A stretch of DNA of 64,000 bases, taken from assembly GCF_014648135.1 (NCBI RefSeq), contig NZ_BMQN01000001.1:620001-684000 (forward strand), given 5' to 3'. Each line of letters opens with the position of its first letter. Within the stretch, counting starts at the first letter, position 1. The translations under genes and the position numbers were made by a program. Below the pieces are notes generated by a model that was given only the letters and a program-made list of their open reading frames with translations, was not told where the DNA came from and searched no databases. Shown here in pieces: positions 29,026 through 39,222 of this stretch. The stretch is from Deinococcus sedimenti. GTDB taxonomy: Bacteria > Deinococcota > Deinococci > Deinococcales > Deinococcaceae.

Positions 29026-29286
29026 GTGCCGCTGCCCACCCTGACGCTGTACACCCGCGCCGGATGCCACCTGTGTGAGCAGGCCGCCGCGCACCTGGGC
29101 GCGATGGACCTCGCGTTCACCCCGGTCGATATCGACACGGCCCCCGACCTGCGGCTCCGCTGGACCGATCACGTACCGGTCCTGGCCTGGACACCCCCAG
29201 GGCAGCCGGAGCAGGTGCTGGGCAAGGGAGCGTTCAGCCGCGCCCGACTGGGGGCCCTGAAGCTGATCCTGATGCGCGCGACCTGA
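29026..29286 (+). CDS. Glutaredoxin/thioredoxin-fold protein (DUF836-like)
   Basis: An 86-residue protein. LTLYTRAGCHLCEQAAAHL gives a CxxC redox pair, and HVPVLAW followed by a GKGAFSRARL tail is the usual layout of the short glutaredoxin-like DUF836 family. It probably reduces disulfides. The GTG starts 3 nt after the kinase stop, so the two are co-transcribed; whether it acts on the kinase is unknown. Confidence 0.8.
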   Translation: MPLPTLTLYTRAGCHLCEQAAAHLGAMDLAFTPVDIDTAPDLRLRWTDHVPVLAWTPPGQPEQVLGKGAFSRARLGALKLILMRAT

Positions 29287-29344
29287 ACCGGCCGCTCCGG
29301 CCTGTGGGACGCGCGCCGGTGCGTGGGGACGCTATGGTGGGCGC

Positions 29345-29383
29345 ATGAGTAACCGCACCCTTCCCGCCGGAGTGCCCGCGTGA
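29345..29383 (+). CDS. Short leaderless ORF (12 codons) coupled to ftsY
   Basis: The ATG lies 6 nt after TATGGT (29333-29338). The product is MSNRTLPAGVPA, and its TGA overlaps the ftsY GTG as GTGA. CGGAG inside it can serve ftsY. Confidence 0.5.
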   Translation: MSNRTLPAGVPA

Positions 29384-30336
29384 GCTGGCTGGAGCGCCTC
29401 CGTGACGGGCTGTCCAAGACCCGCAGGCAGATCAACGACACCGCCGGTTTTCTCGGCACCGACGTCCGCGACGTCCTCACCAACCGCCTGGAGACCATCG
29501 AGGACCTCGAATACGCCCTGATCGCCGCTGACGTGGGCCGCGCCGCCACCGAGGAGATCCTGGAGGACATCCGCCGCAGCGAGGGCAAGAACCTTCAGGA
29601 CGCGCTGATGGACGCCCTGACCCTGCAACTCGAACCGGACTCGAAACGTGCCGAGTTCCGCAAGCTGGGCTTCAGCCCGGACGCGCGGCGCAGCAGCGTG
29701 GACCCCAGAGGCCACGTCGTGATGGTCATCGGCGTGAATGGAGTGGGGAAGACCACCACCATCGCCAAGCTGGGGCAGTACTACGTGGACCGCGGGAAGA
29801 GCGTGATGTTCGCCGCGGGAGACACCTTCCGTGCCGCGGCGGGCACGCAGCTGGGCGTGTGGGGCGACCGCCTGGGCATCCCGGTCGTGCAGGGCGTGGA
29901 CGGCGGCGACCCGGCCGCGGTCGCCTTTGACGGCGCCGCCGCCCGCGCGGCGCGCGGCACGGACCTGCTGTTCGTCGACACCGCCGGGAGATTGCACAAC
30001 AAGCACAACCTGATGGAGGAACTGAAGAAGGTCCGCCGCGTGATCGAGAAAGCCGACCCGAACGAACCCGCCGAGGTGTGGCTGGTGCTGGACGCCGTGA
30101 CCGGCCAGAACGGGCTGCAGCAGGCGAAGAAGTTCCACGAGTCCACGCCGCTGACCGGCGTGATCGTCACGAAACTGGACGGCACCGCCAAGGGCGGCAT
30201 CCTGGTGCCGATCGTGCGGGAACTGGGCGTGCCGATCAAGTTCATCGGGGTGGGCGAGCAGCCCGGCGACCTGCAACCCTTCGACAGCCGCGAGTTTGTC
30301 CGCGCGCTGTTCGACGTGAACATCCCCCGCGAGTAA
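29380..30336 (+). CDS. ftsY: Signal recognition particle receptor FtsY
   Basis: A 318-residue GTPase that docks SRP-ribosome complexes at the membrane. The helical N domain (about residues 10-100) is followed by the G domain with GVNGVGKTT (118-126), AGDTFRAAA, FVDTAGRL, TKLDGTAKGG and the closing GVGEQPGDLQPF. The acidic A domain found in E. coli is absent, as in many Gram-positive and Deinococcus-Thermus proteins. The GTG is favoured by CGGAG upstream and overlap with a short ORF. A strong terminator follows. Confidence 0.96.
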   Translation: MSWLERLRDGLSKTRRQINDTAGFLGTDVRDVLTNRLETIEDLEYALIAADVGRAATEEILEDIRRSEGKNLQDALMDALTLQLEPDSKRAEFRKLGFSPDARRSSVDPRGHVVMVIGVNGVGKTTTIAKLGQYYVDRGKSVMFAAGDTFRAAAGTQLGVWGDRLGIPVVQGVDGGDPAAVAFDGAAARAARGTDLLFVDTAGRLHNKHNLMEELKKVRRVIEKADPNEPAEVWLVLDAVTGQNGLQQAKKFHESTPLTGVIVTKLDGTAKGGILVPIVRELGVPIKFIGVGEQPGDLQPFDSREFVRALFDVNIPRE

Positions 30337-30341
30337 CGGCA

Positions 30342-30386
30342 GACAGAGGCGGCCCCCAGGTGATCCGGGGGGCCGCCTCTGTCTTT
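30342..30386. terminator. Bidirectional terminator between ftsY and the peptide ABC operon
   Basis: A perfect 16-bp stem (GACAGAGGCGGCCCCC at 30342-30357 with its complement ending at 30383) is followed by TTT. It separates two convergent transcripts. Confidence 0.88.
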
Positions 30387-30392
30387 GCGGGG

Positions 30393-31394
<1,002 letters not shown>

Positions 31395-31410
31395 CGGGTC
31401 ACTGTTCCTT

Positions 31411-32439
<1,029 letters not shown>

Positions 32440-32472
32440 GGTGGATCTCCAGAAGGTGAGGGGGTGGCCCAA

Positions 32473-32522
32473 CGCGGGAGGGCCGGAGCTGGCCTGTGCA
32501 AGGCGCTGCTCCGGCCCCCGCG
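32473..32522 (-). terminator. Intercistronic hairpin after the binding-protein gene
   Basis: CGCGGG and GGCCGGAGC (32473-32489) pair with GCTCCGGCC and CCCGCG (32508-32522). There is no T-run, so it may be a partial terminator or a barrier to RNA decay that keeps binding-protein mRNA more abundant than permease mRNA, a common arrangement in ABC operons. Confidence 0.6.
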
Positions 32523-32534
32523 TTCAGCCGGGTG

Positions 32535-34112
32535 TTACTTCTTGCTGCCGACGCTGATGGTGTTGAAGGGTTCGCTGCCGAGCGGGCTGGGGGTCCAGCC
32601 CTTCACGTAGCTGCGCGCGGCGGCCAGCGGGTTGCTGTGCACCATGGGAATACGGTACGCGGCGTTGTAGGTCAGTTCGTGCAGCTGCTGGTACACCTTG
32701 GCCTTGGCGGCCTGGGTGTTCGCTGCGCGGCCCTGCTGGAGCAGCGTCTCGACGTTGGAGGGGTTCCAGTTGATGTCGTCGCTGGCGTTGCTGCCGTAGT
32801 AGGCGCCGTAGAAGTTGTCCGGGTCGCCGTAGTCGCCGGTCCAGCCGATCATGTACATGTCGAAGCCGGGTTCCTTGTTGCGGTCCTGGAGGTACTTGGC
32901 CCAGTCCTCGGTCTTCAGGTTGACTTTCACGCCGATGGCGCTCAGGTCGGCGGCGATGGCTTCTGCGATGGGTTTGGGCGTGGGGAAGTACGGGCGGCTG
33001 ACGGGCATGTACCACAGGTCGATGCTGAAGCCGTTGGGGTAGCCGGCGTCGGCCAGCATCTTCTTGGCGGCGGCGGGGTCGAACTTGTAGTCGGCCGGGA
33101 CCTTGGGGCTGTTCGCCCAGGCCAGGACAGGGGGCAGGAAGCTGGCGTTGCTGATGCCCAGGCCGTTCCAGAAGGCGTTGGCGATTTCTTTCTTGTTGAT
33201 CGCCATGCTGATCGCCTGACGGACCTTCTCGTTCTTGAGGTACTGGTTGCGGTTGTTCAGGCTCAGGAAGCCCACGTTGAAGCTGGGGCGCTTGACGGCC
33301 ACCAGGTTCTTGTCGCTCTGCACGCTCTTGAGGCTGTCGGGCGTCAGGTCGTTGGCGAAGTCGATGGTCCCGGCCTTCAGTTCGTTCAGGCGCTGGCTGG
33401 CGTCCTTGATCGAGCGGATGACCAGCTGGTCGACCTTGGCCTTTTCACCCCAGTACAGCTTGTTGGGCAGCAGGGTCACGCGGTCGCCGGTGCGCCAGCT
33501 CTGGAAGATGAACGGGCCGGTGCCGACGGGCTTGCTGGCGGGCGTGCCGTACTTGGCGCCTTCCTTCTTGATGGCCGCAGGGCTGGCGATGCCGAAGTAC
33601 CCGGCGGCCAGCACGTCCGGCAGGACGCTGGAGGGCTTGTTCAGGTCGATGCGCACGGTGCTGTCGTTGACCTTGACGATGTTCTTGATGACGGCGGTGG
33701 CGTCGCCCTTGTAGCCGCCGAGCAGTTCGCCGACGATCTCGAAGGTGCGGCCCTGGTCACGGAAGCCGTAGGGGTGGTTCTTGTCCCACCAGCGGCCCAG
33801 GTTGAAGATCACGGCGTCGGCGTTCATGGGGGTGCCGTCGTGGAAGCGCACGCCCTTGCGCAGCGTGAACGTCCAGGCGGTGTTGTTCGCGTTCGCGGTC
33901 CACTTGGTGGCCAGGCCGGGCTTGAGGTCGGTGGTGCCGTCCTCGAAGTCGACCAGGGTGTCGTAGATCTGCCGCTGCACCAGGATGCTGATGCCGTCGG
34001 TGATGTTGCCGGATTCCAGGCTGACGGGTTCGCCGTTGCCGCCGAAGACCAGGGTGGCCGCGGAGGCGGCGCTCAGGGTGGAGAGCAGGGCAGTCAGAAG
34101 CACTTTCTTCAT
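32535..34112 (-). CDS. Peptide ABC transporter substrate-binding protein
   Basis: A 525-residue family 5 solute-binding protein. A signal peptide (MKKVLLTALLSTLSAASA) precedes a mature domain with TLRKGVRFHDGTPMNADAV, the family signature for Dpp/Opp/Nik binding proteins, and GGNGEPVSLES at the N-terminus. It captures di- or oligopeptides, or another family ligand, outside the membrane. There is no lipobox Cys. The ATG is preceded by GGAGG. A possible -10 box TACCCT near 34216-34211 would give a leader of about 95 nt. Confidence 0.93.
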   Translation of the reverse strand: MKKVLLTALLSTLSAASAATLVFGGNGEPVSLESGNITDGISILVQRQIYDTLVDFEDGTTDLKPGLATKWTANANNTAWTFTLRKGVRFHDGTPMNADAVIFNLGRWWDKNHPYGFRDQGRTFEIVGELLGGYKGDATAVIKNIVKVNDSTVRIDLNKPSSVLPDVLAAGYFGIASPAAIKKEGAKYGTPASKPVGTGPFIFQSWRTGDRVTLLPNKLYWGEKAKVDQLVIRSIKDASQRLNELKAGTIDFANDLTPDSLKSVQSDKNLVAVKRPSFNVGFLSLNNRNQYLKNEKVRQAISMAINKKEIANAFWNGLGISNASFLPPVLAWANSPKVPADYKFDPAAAKKMLADAGYPNGFSIDLWYMPVSRPYFPTPKPIAEAIAADLSAIGVKVNLKTEDWAKYLQDRNKEPGFDMYMIGWTGDYGDPDNFYGAYYGSNASDDINWNPSNVETLLQQGRAANTQAAKAKVYQQLHELTYNAAYRIPMVHSNPLAAARSYVKGWTPSPLGSEPFNTISVGSKK

Positions 34113-34306
34113 GGAACCTCCGGTCCTGACCGGCGTGAGTTCACGGCGCGGGGCGCGCGTGAACATCAGTGGACGGCAGGACGATGAAAAGGAAAACGTG
34201 CGTTCAGGGTATGGGCCACCCCCGGGGGTGTCAAGCGCGGGGTCCCGTCCAGCCGCGCGGGAGCGTCCAGGGGGCCCCCCCGGGCGGGGAGGTCACCCTG
34301 TCACGC

Positions 34307-35068
34307 TCACCCGATGGGGGTGGCCAGAATGCCTAGCCCGTCCACCTCGACTTCCACGACGTCGCCCGTCACCAGCGGGCCCACGCCGTCGGGGGTGCCG
34401 GTCAGCACCACGTCGCCGGGTTCCAGGATCACGAAGCGCGTCAGGTACACGAGGATCTCCGCGACCGGAAAGATCATCTGCGAGGTCCGGCCGTCCTGAC
34501 GGACCACGCCGTTCACGCGGGTCTGCACGCGCACGTCGCGCGGGTCGAAGTCGGTTTCCAGCCAGGGGCCCAGCGGGCAGAAGCGGTCGGCGGCCTTGGC
34601 GCGGAACCACTGGAGGTCCGTCTTCTGCCGGTCGCGGGCCGTCAGGTCCAGCCCGTTGGTGTACCCGGCGACGCAGTCCAGGGCGTTGTCCAGGGTCAGG
34701 TGGCGGGCGCGCGTGCCGATGACCAGCGCCAGTTCGCCCTCGAAGTGGAAGTTATCGGTCCAGTCGGGTCGCTCGACCGTGCCGCCCGGCTCGGCCAGCG
34801 CGTTGGGACCTTTCAGGAAGATGCCGGGTTCGCTGGGCAGGTCGCCCGTATCGTTGCCCAGCTCGCGGATGTGGTCCAGGTAGTTGCGGCCCACGCACAC
34901 GATCTTGGTGGGTTCGGCGGGGGCCAGCAGGGTCACGCTGGTCAGCGGCAGGGTGTCGCCGGTGGGCTCGCCGCCCATACCGCGCGTGACCTGAATGTGC
35001 TCGCCGGTCAGGACGCCCCACTGGGCCGGGCCGCTGGGGCCTTCCGTTGCAAATCGGATCAGTTGCAT
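34307..35068 (-). CDS. Fumarylacetoacetate hydrolase family protein
   Basis: A 253-residue FAH-fold enzyme. [24 protein letters not shown] with the metal-binding acidic residues and [12 protein letters not shown] are the family blocks. Relatives hydrolyse acylpyruvates, decarboxylate oxaloacetate or act in aromatic acid breakdown, and the substrate cannot be fixed here. The ATG lies 6 nt after TATCCT. The 190-bp gap on its 3' side holds only GC-rich sequence and the peptide operon promoter. Confidence 0.88.
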   Translation of the reverse strand: MQLIRFATEGPSGPAQWGVLTGEHIQVTRGMGGEPTGDTLPLTSVTLLAPAEPTKIVCVGRNYLDHIRELGNDTGDLPSEPGIFLKGPNALAEPGGTVERPDWTDNFHFEGELALVIGTRARHLTLDNALDCVAGYTNGLDLTARDRQKTDLQWFRAKAADRFCPLGPWLETDFDPRDVRVQTRVNGVVRQDGRTSQMIFPVAEILVYLTRFVILEPGDVVLTGTPDGVGPLVTGDVVEVEVDGLGILATPIG

Positions 35069-35122
35069 GGCCGCAGGATAGGGCGCGCGGGTCGGCCGCA
35101 CCTGAGGGGCCGGGGGGCGTCG

Positions 35123-36922
35123 TCAGCCGGCGCGGTCGCAGATCAGGTGCTGGATGGGCGCTGGCCGGGCGAAGTGGAAGCCCTGCAGGTAGGTGCAGCC
35201 GGCGTCGCGCAGCAGCCGGGCCTGCTGTTCGGTCTCGACGCCCTCGGCGACGGTCGTGACGCGCAGCGAGCGGGCCAGGGCGACGATGGCGCGGATGACT
35301 TCCAGGGCGCGGTCGCCCGCGTCGCCGGTCTGGCCGACGCCGCGCACGAACGACCGGTCGATCTTGAGGTGCTGGACGGGCAGGGTGGACAGCGCCGAGA
35401 GGCTGGAGTACCCGGTGCCGAAGTCGTCGAGTGCCAGCTGTACGCCCAGCGCCTGCAGGTCGGTCAGGACGCTGCGGGCCACCTCGGCGTTCAGGAGGGA
35501 GGTTTCGGTGATTTCCAGCACGAGTCGCCGGGGGTCGATGGCGGTGTCGCGCAGGATGGCGGCCACGAGGTTCGCGTAGCCGGGCTGCGTGAATTCCAGC
35601 GGGCTGACGTTCACCGAGACGCGGCTGAGCTGGCCGCTGCGCAGCAGGCGGGCGGCCTCGCGCAGCATGAATGCACCCAGCTGGTGGATCTGGCCGGAAC
35701 TTTCGGCCAGTGGGATGAAATCGGCGGGACTGACGAGCTGCCCGCCGCGCTGCCAGCGGATCAGGGCCTCGTGTGCCACCGTGCTGTAATCGTTTGCACA
35801 GACGATCGGCTGAAAGTACGCCATCAGCTCTCCGCGGTCCTGCGCGCGGTGCAGGGCGCTGAGCAGTTCCAGGTCCGCCGCGCTGCGCGAATCATGGTTC
35901 GCGTTGAAGTACGCCCAGCTCATGCCCCCGCGCTTGGCGCGGTACATCGCGGCGTCCGCGCGGGCCAGCATCTCCTCGGCGTCCACCCCGTCGTCCGGGT
36001 ACAGGCTCACGCCCGCGCTGAAGGTCACGAACAGTTCCTGACCGTTCAGGTCAAGCGGCGGGGTCATGGCCCCTTTCAGGCGCGTCAGGACCCGCTCGGT
36101 ATCCTGCACCTCCCGCACGTCGGTCAGCAGCAGCGCGAACTCGTCTCCGCCCAGGCGCGCCACCAGATCACTGCTGCCCACCTGATCCCGTAGGCGCTGC
36201 CCGACCCCGCGCAGCAGCTCGTCCCCTGCGGCGTGACCCAGGGAATCGTTCACGACCTTGAAGTGATCCAGGTCCAGCAGGATCAGCGCCACGCGCTCGC
36301 CGGACAGCGTGACGCGCTGCGTGGCCTGACGCAGTCGGTCCCGGAACTGCGCCCGGTTGGGCAGACCGGTCAGATCGTCCGTCATGGACAGCCGCTGGAG
36401 CTGCGCCCTCACGCCCCGGCGATCCAGTTCACTGCCGACCAGGCCGGCCAGCCCGATGAGGCCCTCGACCTGCTGGGGCGTGAAGGCGCGGGGCTGGTGA
36501 TCGATCACGCACAGGGTCCCCAGGATGTACCCGTCGGCATTCAGGACCGGCACCCCCAGGTAGGCCCGGACGTTTAGGTCACTGGTCACGCAGCCCAGGT
36601 CCGCCACCAGTGGCAGCTCATGCGTGTCGGGGACCACCAGCGCCTTGCCGCGCTGCACCACGATGGGGCAGATGGCCGCCTCACGCGGGCAGGCGGGCAG
36701 GTCCGTGCCCAGATGCGACACGAACCACAGCTGATCCCGGCCCAGCAGCGTGAACAGCGCCACCGGGGCGCCGCTGATCACCTGCGCCAGTCGGGTCAGG
36801 CGCTCGAACGTGAAGTCGGCCGTCCCCAGCAGCCCGGTGGCCTCGACGGCGTCCAGCCGGCCTGTCTCATCGCCGAGGATGACCAGCGGCTGAGCTGCGG
36901 TCGGAGGAATCGGGGTGTCCAT
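35123..36922 (-). CDS. GAF-GGDEF-EAL cyclic-di-GMP protein
   Basis: A 599-residue soluble protein. An N-terminal GAF domain (about 35-165) is followed by a diguanylate cyclase domain with intact GGDEF at 258-262 and a phosphodiesterase domain with intact EAL at 385-387, NVSP, EITET, DDFGTGYSSL, KIDRSFV and AEGVET. Both activities may be present. The product-inhibition RxxD site expected five residues before GGDEF is not complete (Gly in place of Arg). The ligand of the GAF domain is unknown. The start has neither a strong ribosome site nor a close -10 box. Confidence 0.93.
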   Translation of the reverse strand: MDTPIPPTAAQPLVILGDETGRLDAVEATGLLGTADFTFERLTRLAQVISGAPVALFTLLGRDQLWFVSHLGTDLPACPREAAICPIVVQRGKALVVPDTHELPLVADLGCVTSDLNVRAYLGVPVLNADGYILGTLCVIDHQPRAFTPQQVEGLIGLAGLVGSELDRRGVRAQLQRLSMTDDLTGLPNRAQFRDRLRQATQRVTLSGERVALILLDLDHFKVVNDSLGHAAGDELLRGVGQRLRDQVGSSDLVARLGGDEFALLLTDVREVQDTERVLTRLKGAMTPPLDLNGQELFVTFSAGVSLYPDDGVDAEEMLARADAAMYRAKRGGMSWAYFNANHDSRSAADLELLSALHRAQDRGELMAYFQPIVCANDYSTVAHEALIRWQRGGQLVSPADFIPLAESSGQIHQLGAFMLREAARLLRSGQLSRVSVNVSPLEFTQPGYANLVAAILRDTAIDPRRLVLEITETSLLNAEVARSVLTDLQALGVQLALDDFGTGYSSLSALSTLPVQHLKIDRSFVRGVGQTGDAGDRALEVIRAIVALARSLRVTTVAEGVETEQQARLLRDAGCTYLQGFHFARPAPIQHLICDRAG

Positions 36923-37270
36923 AGATGAAGTGTTCTTTAAGGCCTGTCACATAAATCTTTTCGACATCATCCAAAAGCTCAGGCTGACACCGAGGAGGCC
37001 GTGAACCGGGAAATGCCGTCACAGCGGAGTTCAGAGGTCTTCAGGTGATCCCCACAGACCTCTAAATCGAGCGGACTCATGCCGCCGCACCGCAGAGCGA
37101 GTCTCTGAAACGACCGTGGTCTGCAGCGGAGTCCTGGGACCGACAACACGCTCCAGGCTGCAGCTGAACATCACGGTCTCGCCGGGCCCACATCACCTGA
37201 CGCCCGGCCGGCGCTCGACCAGCACCGGCGGGCACCCCGGAATACCAGGATGCCCGCCGTCCCGGAACGG
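36923..37270. other. Intergenic region with repeat B and a GC-rich hairpin
   Basis: No gene is seen. An AT-richer stretch at 36940-36975 may hold the promoter of the GGDEF-EAL gene. Repeat relative B follows at 37022-37110. GGCGGGCA (37227-37234) and TGCCCGCC (37251-37258) form a hairpin just after the acyl-CoA dehydrogenase stop that may end that transcript. Confidence 0.5.
37022..37110 (+). repeat. Structured intergenic repeat, relative B
   Basis: AGAGGTCT (37033-37040) pairs perfectly with AGACCTCT (37056-37063) inside the flanks GTTCAG and AAATCGAGCGGACTC. The CGAGCGGACTC box and the following GCAGAGCGAG match the middle of the long repeat at 5574. It is close to relatives A (24775, opposite orientation) and C (62310). 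The right part is too diverged to bound. Confidence 0.5.
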
Positions 37271-38407
37271 TTACTTGAGCAGGTGGCGGCTGATCACGAC
37301 GCGCTGGATCTCGTTGGTGCCCTCGTAGATCATGTTCAGCTTCACGTCGCGCAGCAGCTTCTCGACCGGGTACTCGGCCACGTACCCGTACCCGCCGTGA
37401 ATCTGGATGCCCTCGTTCGCGGCGTTGAACGCCATCTCGCTGCAGTACGCCTTGGCAATCGCACTCTCGAACCCGTGAGGCTGCCCCTGATCCACCAGCC
37501 ACGCGGCCTTCTGGTACATCAGGCGGCCCGTCTCGATGCCGATGGCCATCTCGGCCAGCTTGAACTGGATCGCCTGGAACTCCGCGATGGGCCGGCCGAA
37601 CGCGGCGCGGTCCTTGGCGTACTTGACGCTTTCCTCCATGGCGCGCCGCGCGATGCCCACCGAGCCCGCCGCGACCGGAATGCGGGTCTTGTCCAGGGTC
37701 TTCATGGCGATCTTGAAGCCGTCCCCCAGGCCGCCCAGCTGGTTCTCTTTGGGCACGCGGACGTTCTCGAACACCAGTTCGCTGGTCAGGCTGGCGCGCT
37801 GCCCCAGCTTGTGTTTGATCTTGTTGTACGAGAAGCCCGGCGCGTCCTTGGGCACGACCAGCGCCACGGTCGCGCGGTGCCCGCCCTGCCGGTCCGTGGT
37901 GGCGAACACGACGGTCACCTCGGCCAGACCGCCGTTACTGATCCACATCTTCGTGCCGTTGATGACCCATTCGTCGCCGTCCAGCACGGCGGTGGTGCCC
38001 ATCGCGGCGGCGTCCGAGCCGTTGTTCGGTTCGCTCAGCGCGAACGCGGCCAGCCCGGCCTTCTCGGTCAGGGGCGTCAGGAAGCGCCGGTGCTGCTCCT
38101 CGGTGCCGCCGATCAGGATCGGGGCGATGCCCAGTTCGCTGGCCATCAGGACGGTGTAGATGCCCATGCAGCCGTACGCGATCTCCTCGCCGATCAGGCA
38201 TTCGTCGAACATGCCCAGGCCCAGGCCGCCCGCGTGCTCGGGGATGCTGGGGTTGAGCAGGCCGACCTCGAAGGCCTTCTCGACGACCTGCCAGGGCAGT
38301 TCCTCCTTCTGGTCGTACTCGGAGGCGATCGGAATGATCTCCTTGCGGGTGAAGTCGCGGGCGAGCTGCTGCAGCTGGCGTTGTTCGTCGTTCAGGGTGA
38401 AGTCCAT
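37271..38407 (-). CDS. Acyl-CoA dehydrogenase
   Basis: A 378-residue FAD flavoenzyme that introduces the trans-2,3 double bond into acyl-CoA. FALSEPNNGSDA and WISNG bind FAD and substrate, and the catalytic Glu is E362 in IYEGTNEIQR, as in short- and branched-chain dehydrogenases. The chain-length preference cannot be read reliably. The ATG at 38407 has GAGGAG 6 nt upstream. A TACAAT box about 35-40 nt upstream is a likely promoter. Confidence 0.95.
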   Translation of the reverse strand: MDFTLNDEQRQLQQLARDFTRKEIIPIASEYDQKEELPWQVVEKAFEVGLLNPSIPEHAGGLGLGMFDECLIGEEIAYGCMGIYTVLMASELGIAPILIGGTEEQHRRFLTPLTEKAGLAAFALSEPNNGSDAAAMGTTAVLDGDEWVINGTKMWISNGGLAEVTVVFATTDRQGGHRATVALVVPKDAPGFSYNKIKHKLGQRASLTSELVFENVRVPKENQLGGLGDGFKIAMKTLDKTRIPVAAGSVGIARRAMEESVKYAKDRAAFGRPIAEFQAIQFKLAEMAIGIETGRLMYQKAAWLVDQGQPHGFESAIAKAYCSEMAFNAANEGIQIHGGYGYVAEYPVEKLLRDVKLNMIYEGTNEIQRVVISRHLLK

Positions 38408-38598
38408 GGTCACTCCTCGGGTGGGCGCACGGTGACGCCAGAAATGGGGATTGTACTGGGTTCAATCTTATCAGGACCGGGCGTGCCGCCGCACCTGTTC
38501 CCGCCGCGGTGGCGTGCCCCTGTCCTGCCCCGCCGACCCCCCGAGCAGATGCAGGCGCGCAGGAGGGCCAGGCGCGACGGCCCTGACCTCAGCTGACC

Positions 38599-38763
38599 GT
38601 GGCCCCTGACGCGCCCCCCTGGTCCCGTGAGGACCTGAGGCCCATCGTCTGGCATCCGGTGCGGTCAGCACTTACAGAGGCAGGCCGCCTTCAGGTGACG
38701 CCTGACCCATCTGAACTGGCAGCCCGACACCTGCCGGGGCGTCGCTTCACGGTGGTGTGCTGA
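38599..38763 (+). CDS. Possible small protein of 54 residues
   Basis: In the 479-bp gap between the acyl-CoA dehydrogenase and the next gene one frame is open from a GTG and reads like protein (MAPDAPPWSREDLRPIVWHP ... RRFTVVC). No ribosome site or close -10 box supports it, and its codon use is less GC-biased than its neighbours. It may be a gene remnant or chance. Confidence 0.2.
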   Translation: MAPDAPPWSREDLRPIVWHPVRSALTEAGRLQVTPDPSELAARHLPGRRFTVVC

Positions 38764-38848
38764 CCGTCGGGCCTGCATTCCCCGCATTCTGTGCGCGCTG
38801 GACGCTCCACAGGGGACGGCAGAGCGCACAGATGAAGCCTGAATGAAA

Positions 38849-38883
38849 TGGCAAATTGCCAGCATCTGCCAGAATGATCTGGC
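38849..38883. promoter_or_regulatory. Two adjacent palindromes before the small regulator gene
   Basis: TGGCAAATTGCCA (38849-38861) is a perfect palindrome. Seven bases later GCCAG and CTGGC (38868-38872 and 38879-38883) form a second inverted repeat with the same TGGC/GCCA halves. They end 3 nt before the ATG of the possible ribbon-helix-helix protein, so they may be its own operators. Confidence 0.5.
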
Positions 38884-38886
38884 GAT

Positions 38887-39210
38887 ATGCCATACAAGAA
38901 TCTCTCCCGAGTTCAGGCCCTGATCCGCCACGCGCTGGAAGAACACTCCGCGCGCGGCCACCAGGGCGACCTACCTGAAGGCAAAGTCACGCTGCGTCTC
39001 CAGGCTGTCGACTACTACTGGCTGACGCAACTGGCCGAACTGATGGACGGCAGCCGCACCCGCGCCGCGTCGCAACTGCTGTCCGCCGCCATCCGCGACG
39101 CCGCGCAGGCCGCCGACCTCCCCACCGAGGGCGAGGCCTTCCAGACCGCCTTCCGCGCCTTCCTGCACCAGGAATTCCCGCACGAGACCTCGCCGCCCAC
39201 CCACCCCTGA
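38887..39210 (+). CDS. Possible ribbon-helix-helix regulator upstream of the Kef antiporter
   Basis: A 107-residue protein with no clear family match. The middle part, KVTLRLQAVDYYWLTQLAEL followed by RTRAASQLLSAAIRDA, has one strand and two helices in the order of a ribbon-helix-helix DNA-binding domain. The N-terminal 35 residues are helical and basic. Palindromes sit directly before its start. It ends 12 nt before the antiporter ATG, so the pair is probably one operon. The DNA-binding role is inference. Confidence 0.6.
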   Translation: MPYKNLSRVQALIRHALEEHSARGHQGDLPEGKVTLRLQAVDYYWLTQLAELMDGSRTRAASQLLSAAIRDAAQAADLPTEGEAFQTAFRAFLHQEFPHETSPPTHP

Positions 39211-39222
39211 CCGGAGGTCCCC

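Noticed and set aside
34113..34306. A gene in the gap between the peptide-binding protein and the FAH-family gene
   Set aside because: The sequence is GC-rich with C and G runs, no start signals and no protein-like frame. It probably holds only the promoter and leader of the peptide operon.
38665..38961. Reverse ORF of 98 residues between the acyl-CoA dehydrogenase and the small regulator
   Set aside because: It overlaps the start of the regulator and its palindromes, has no start signals and reads like random sequence.
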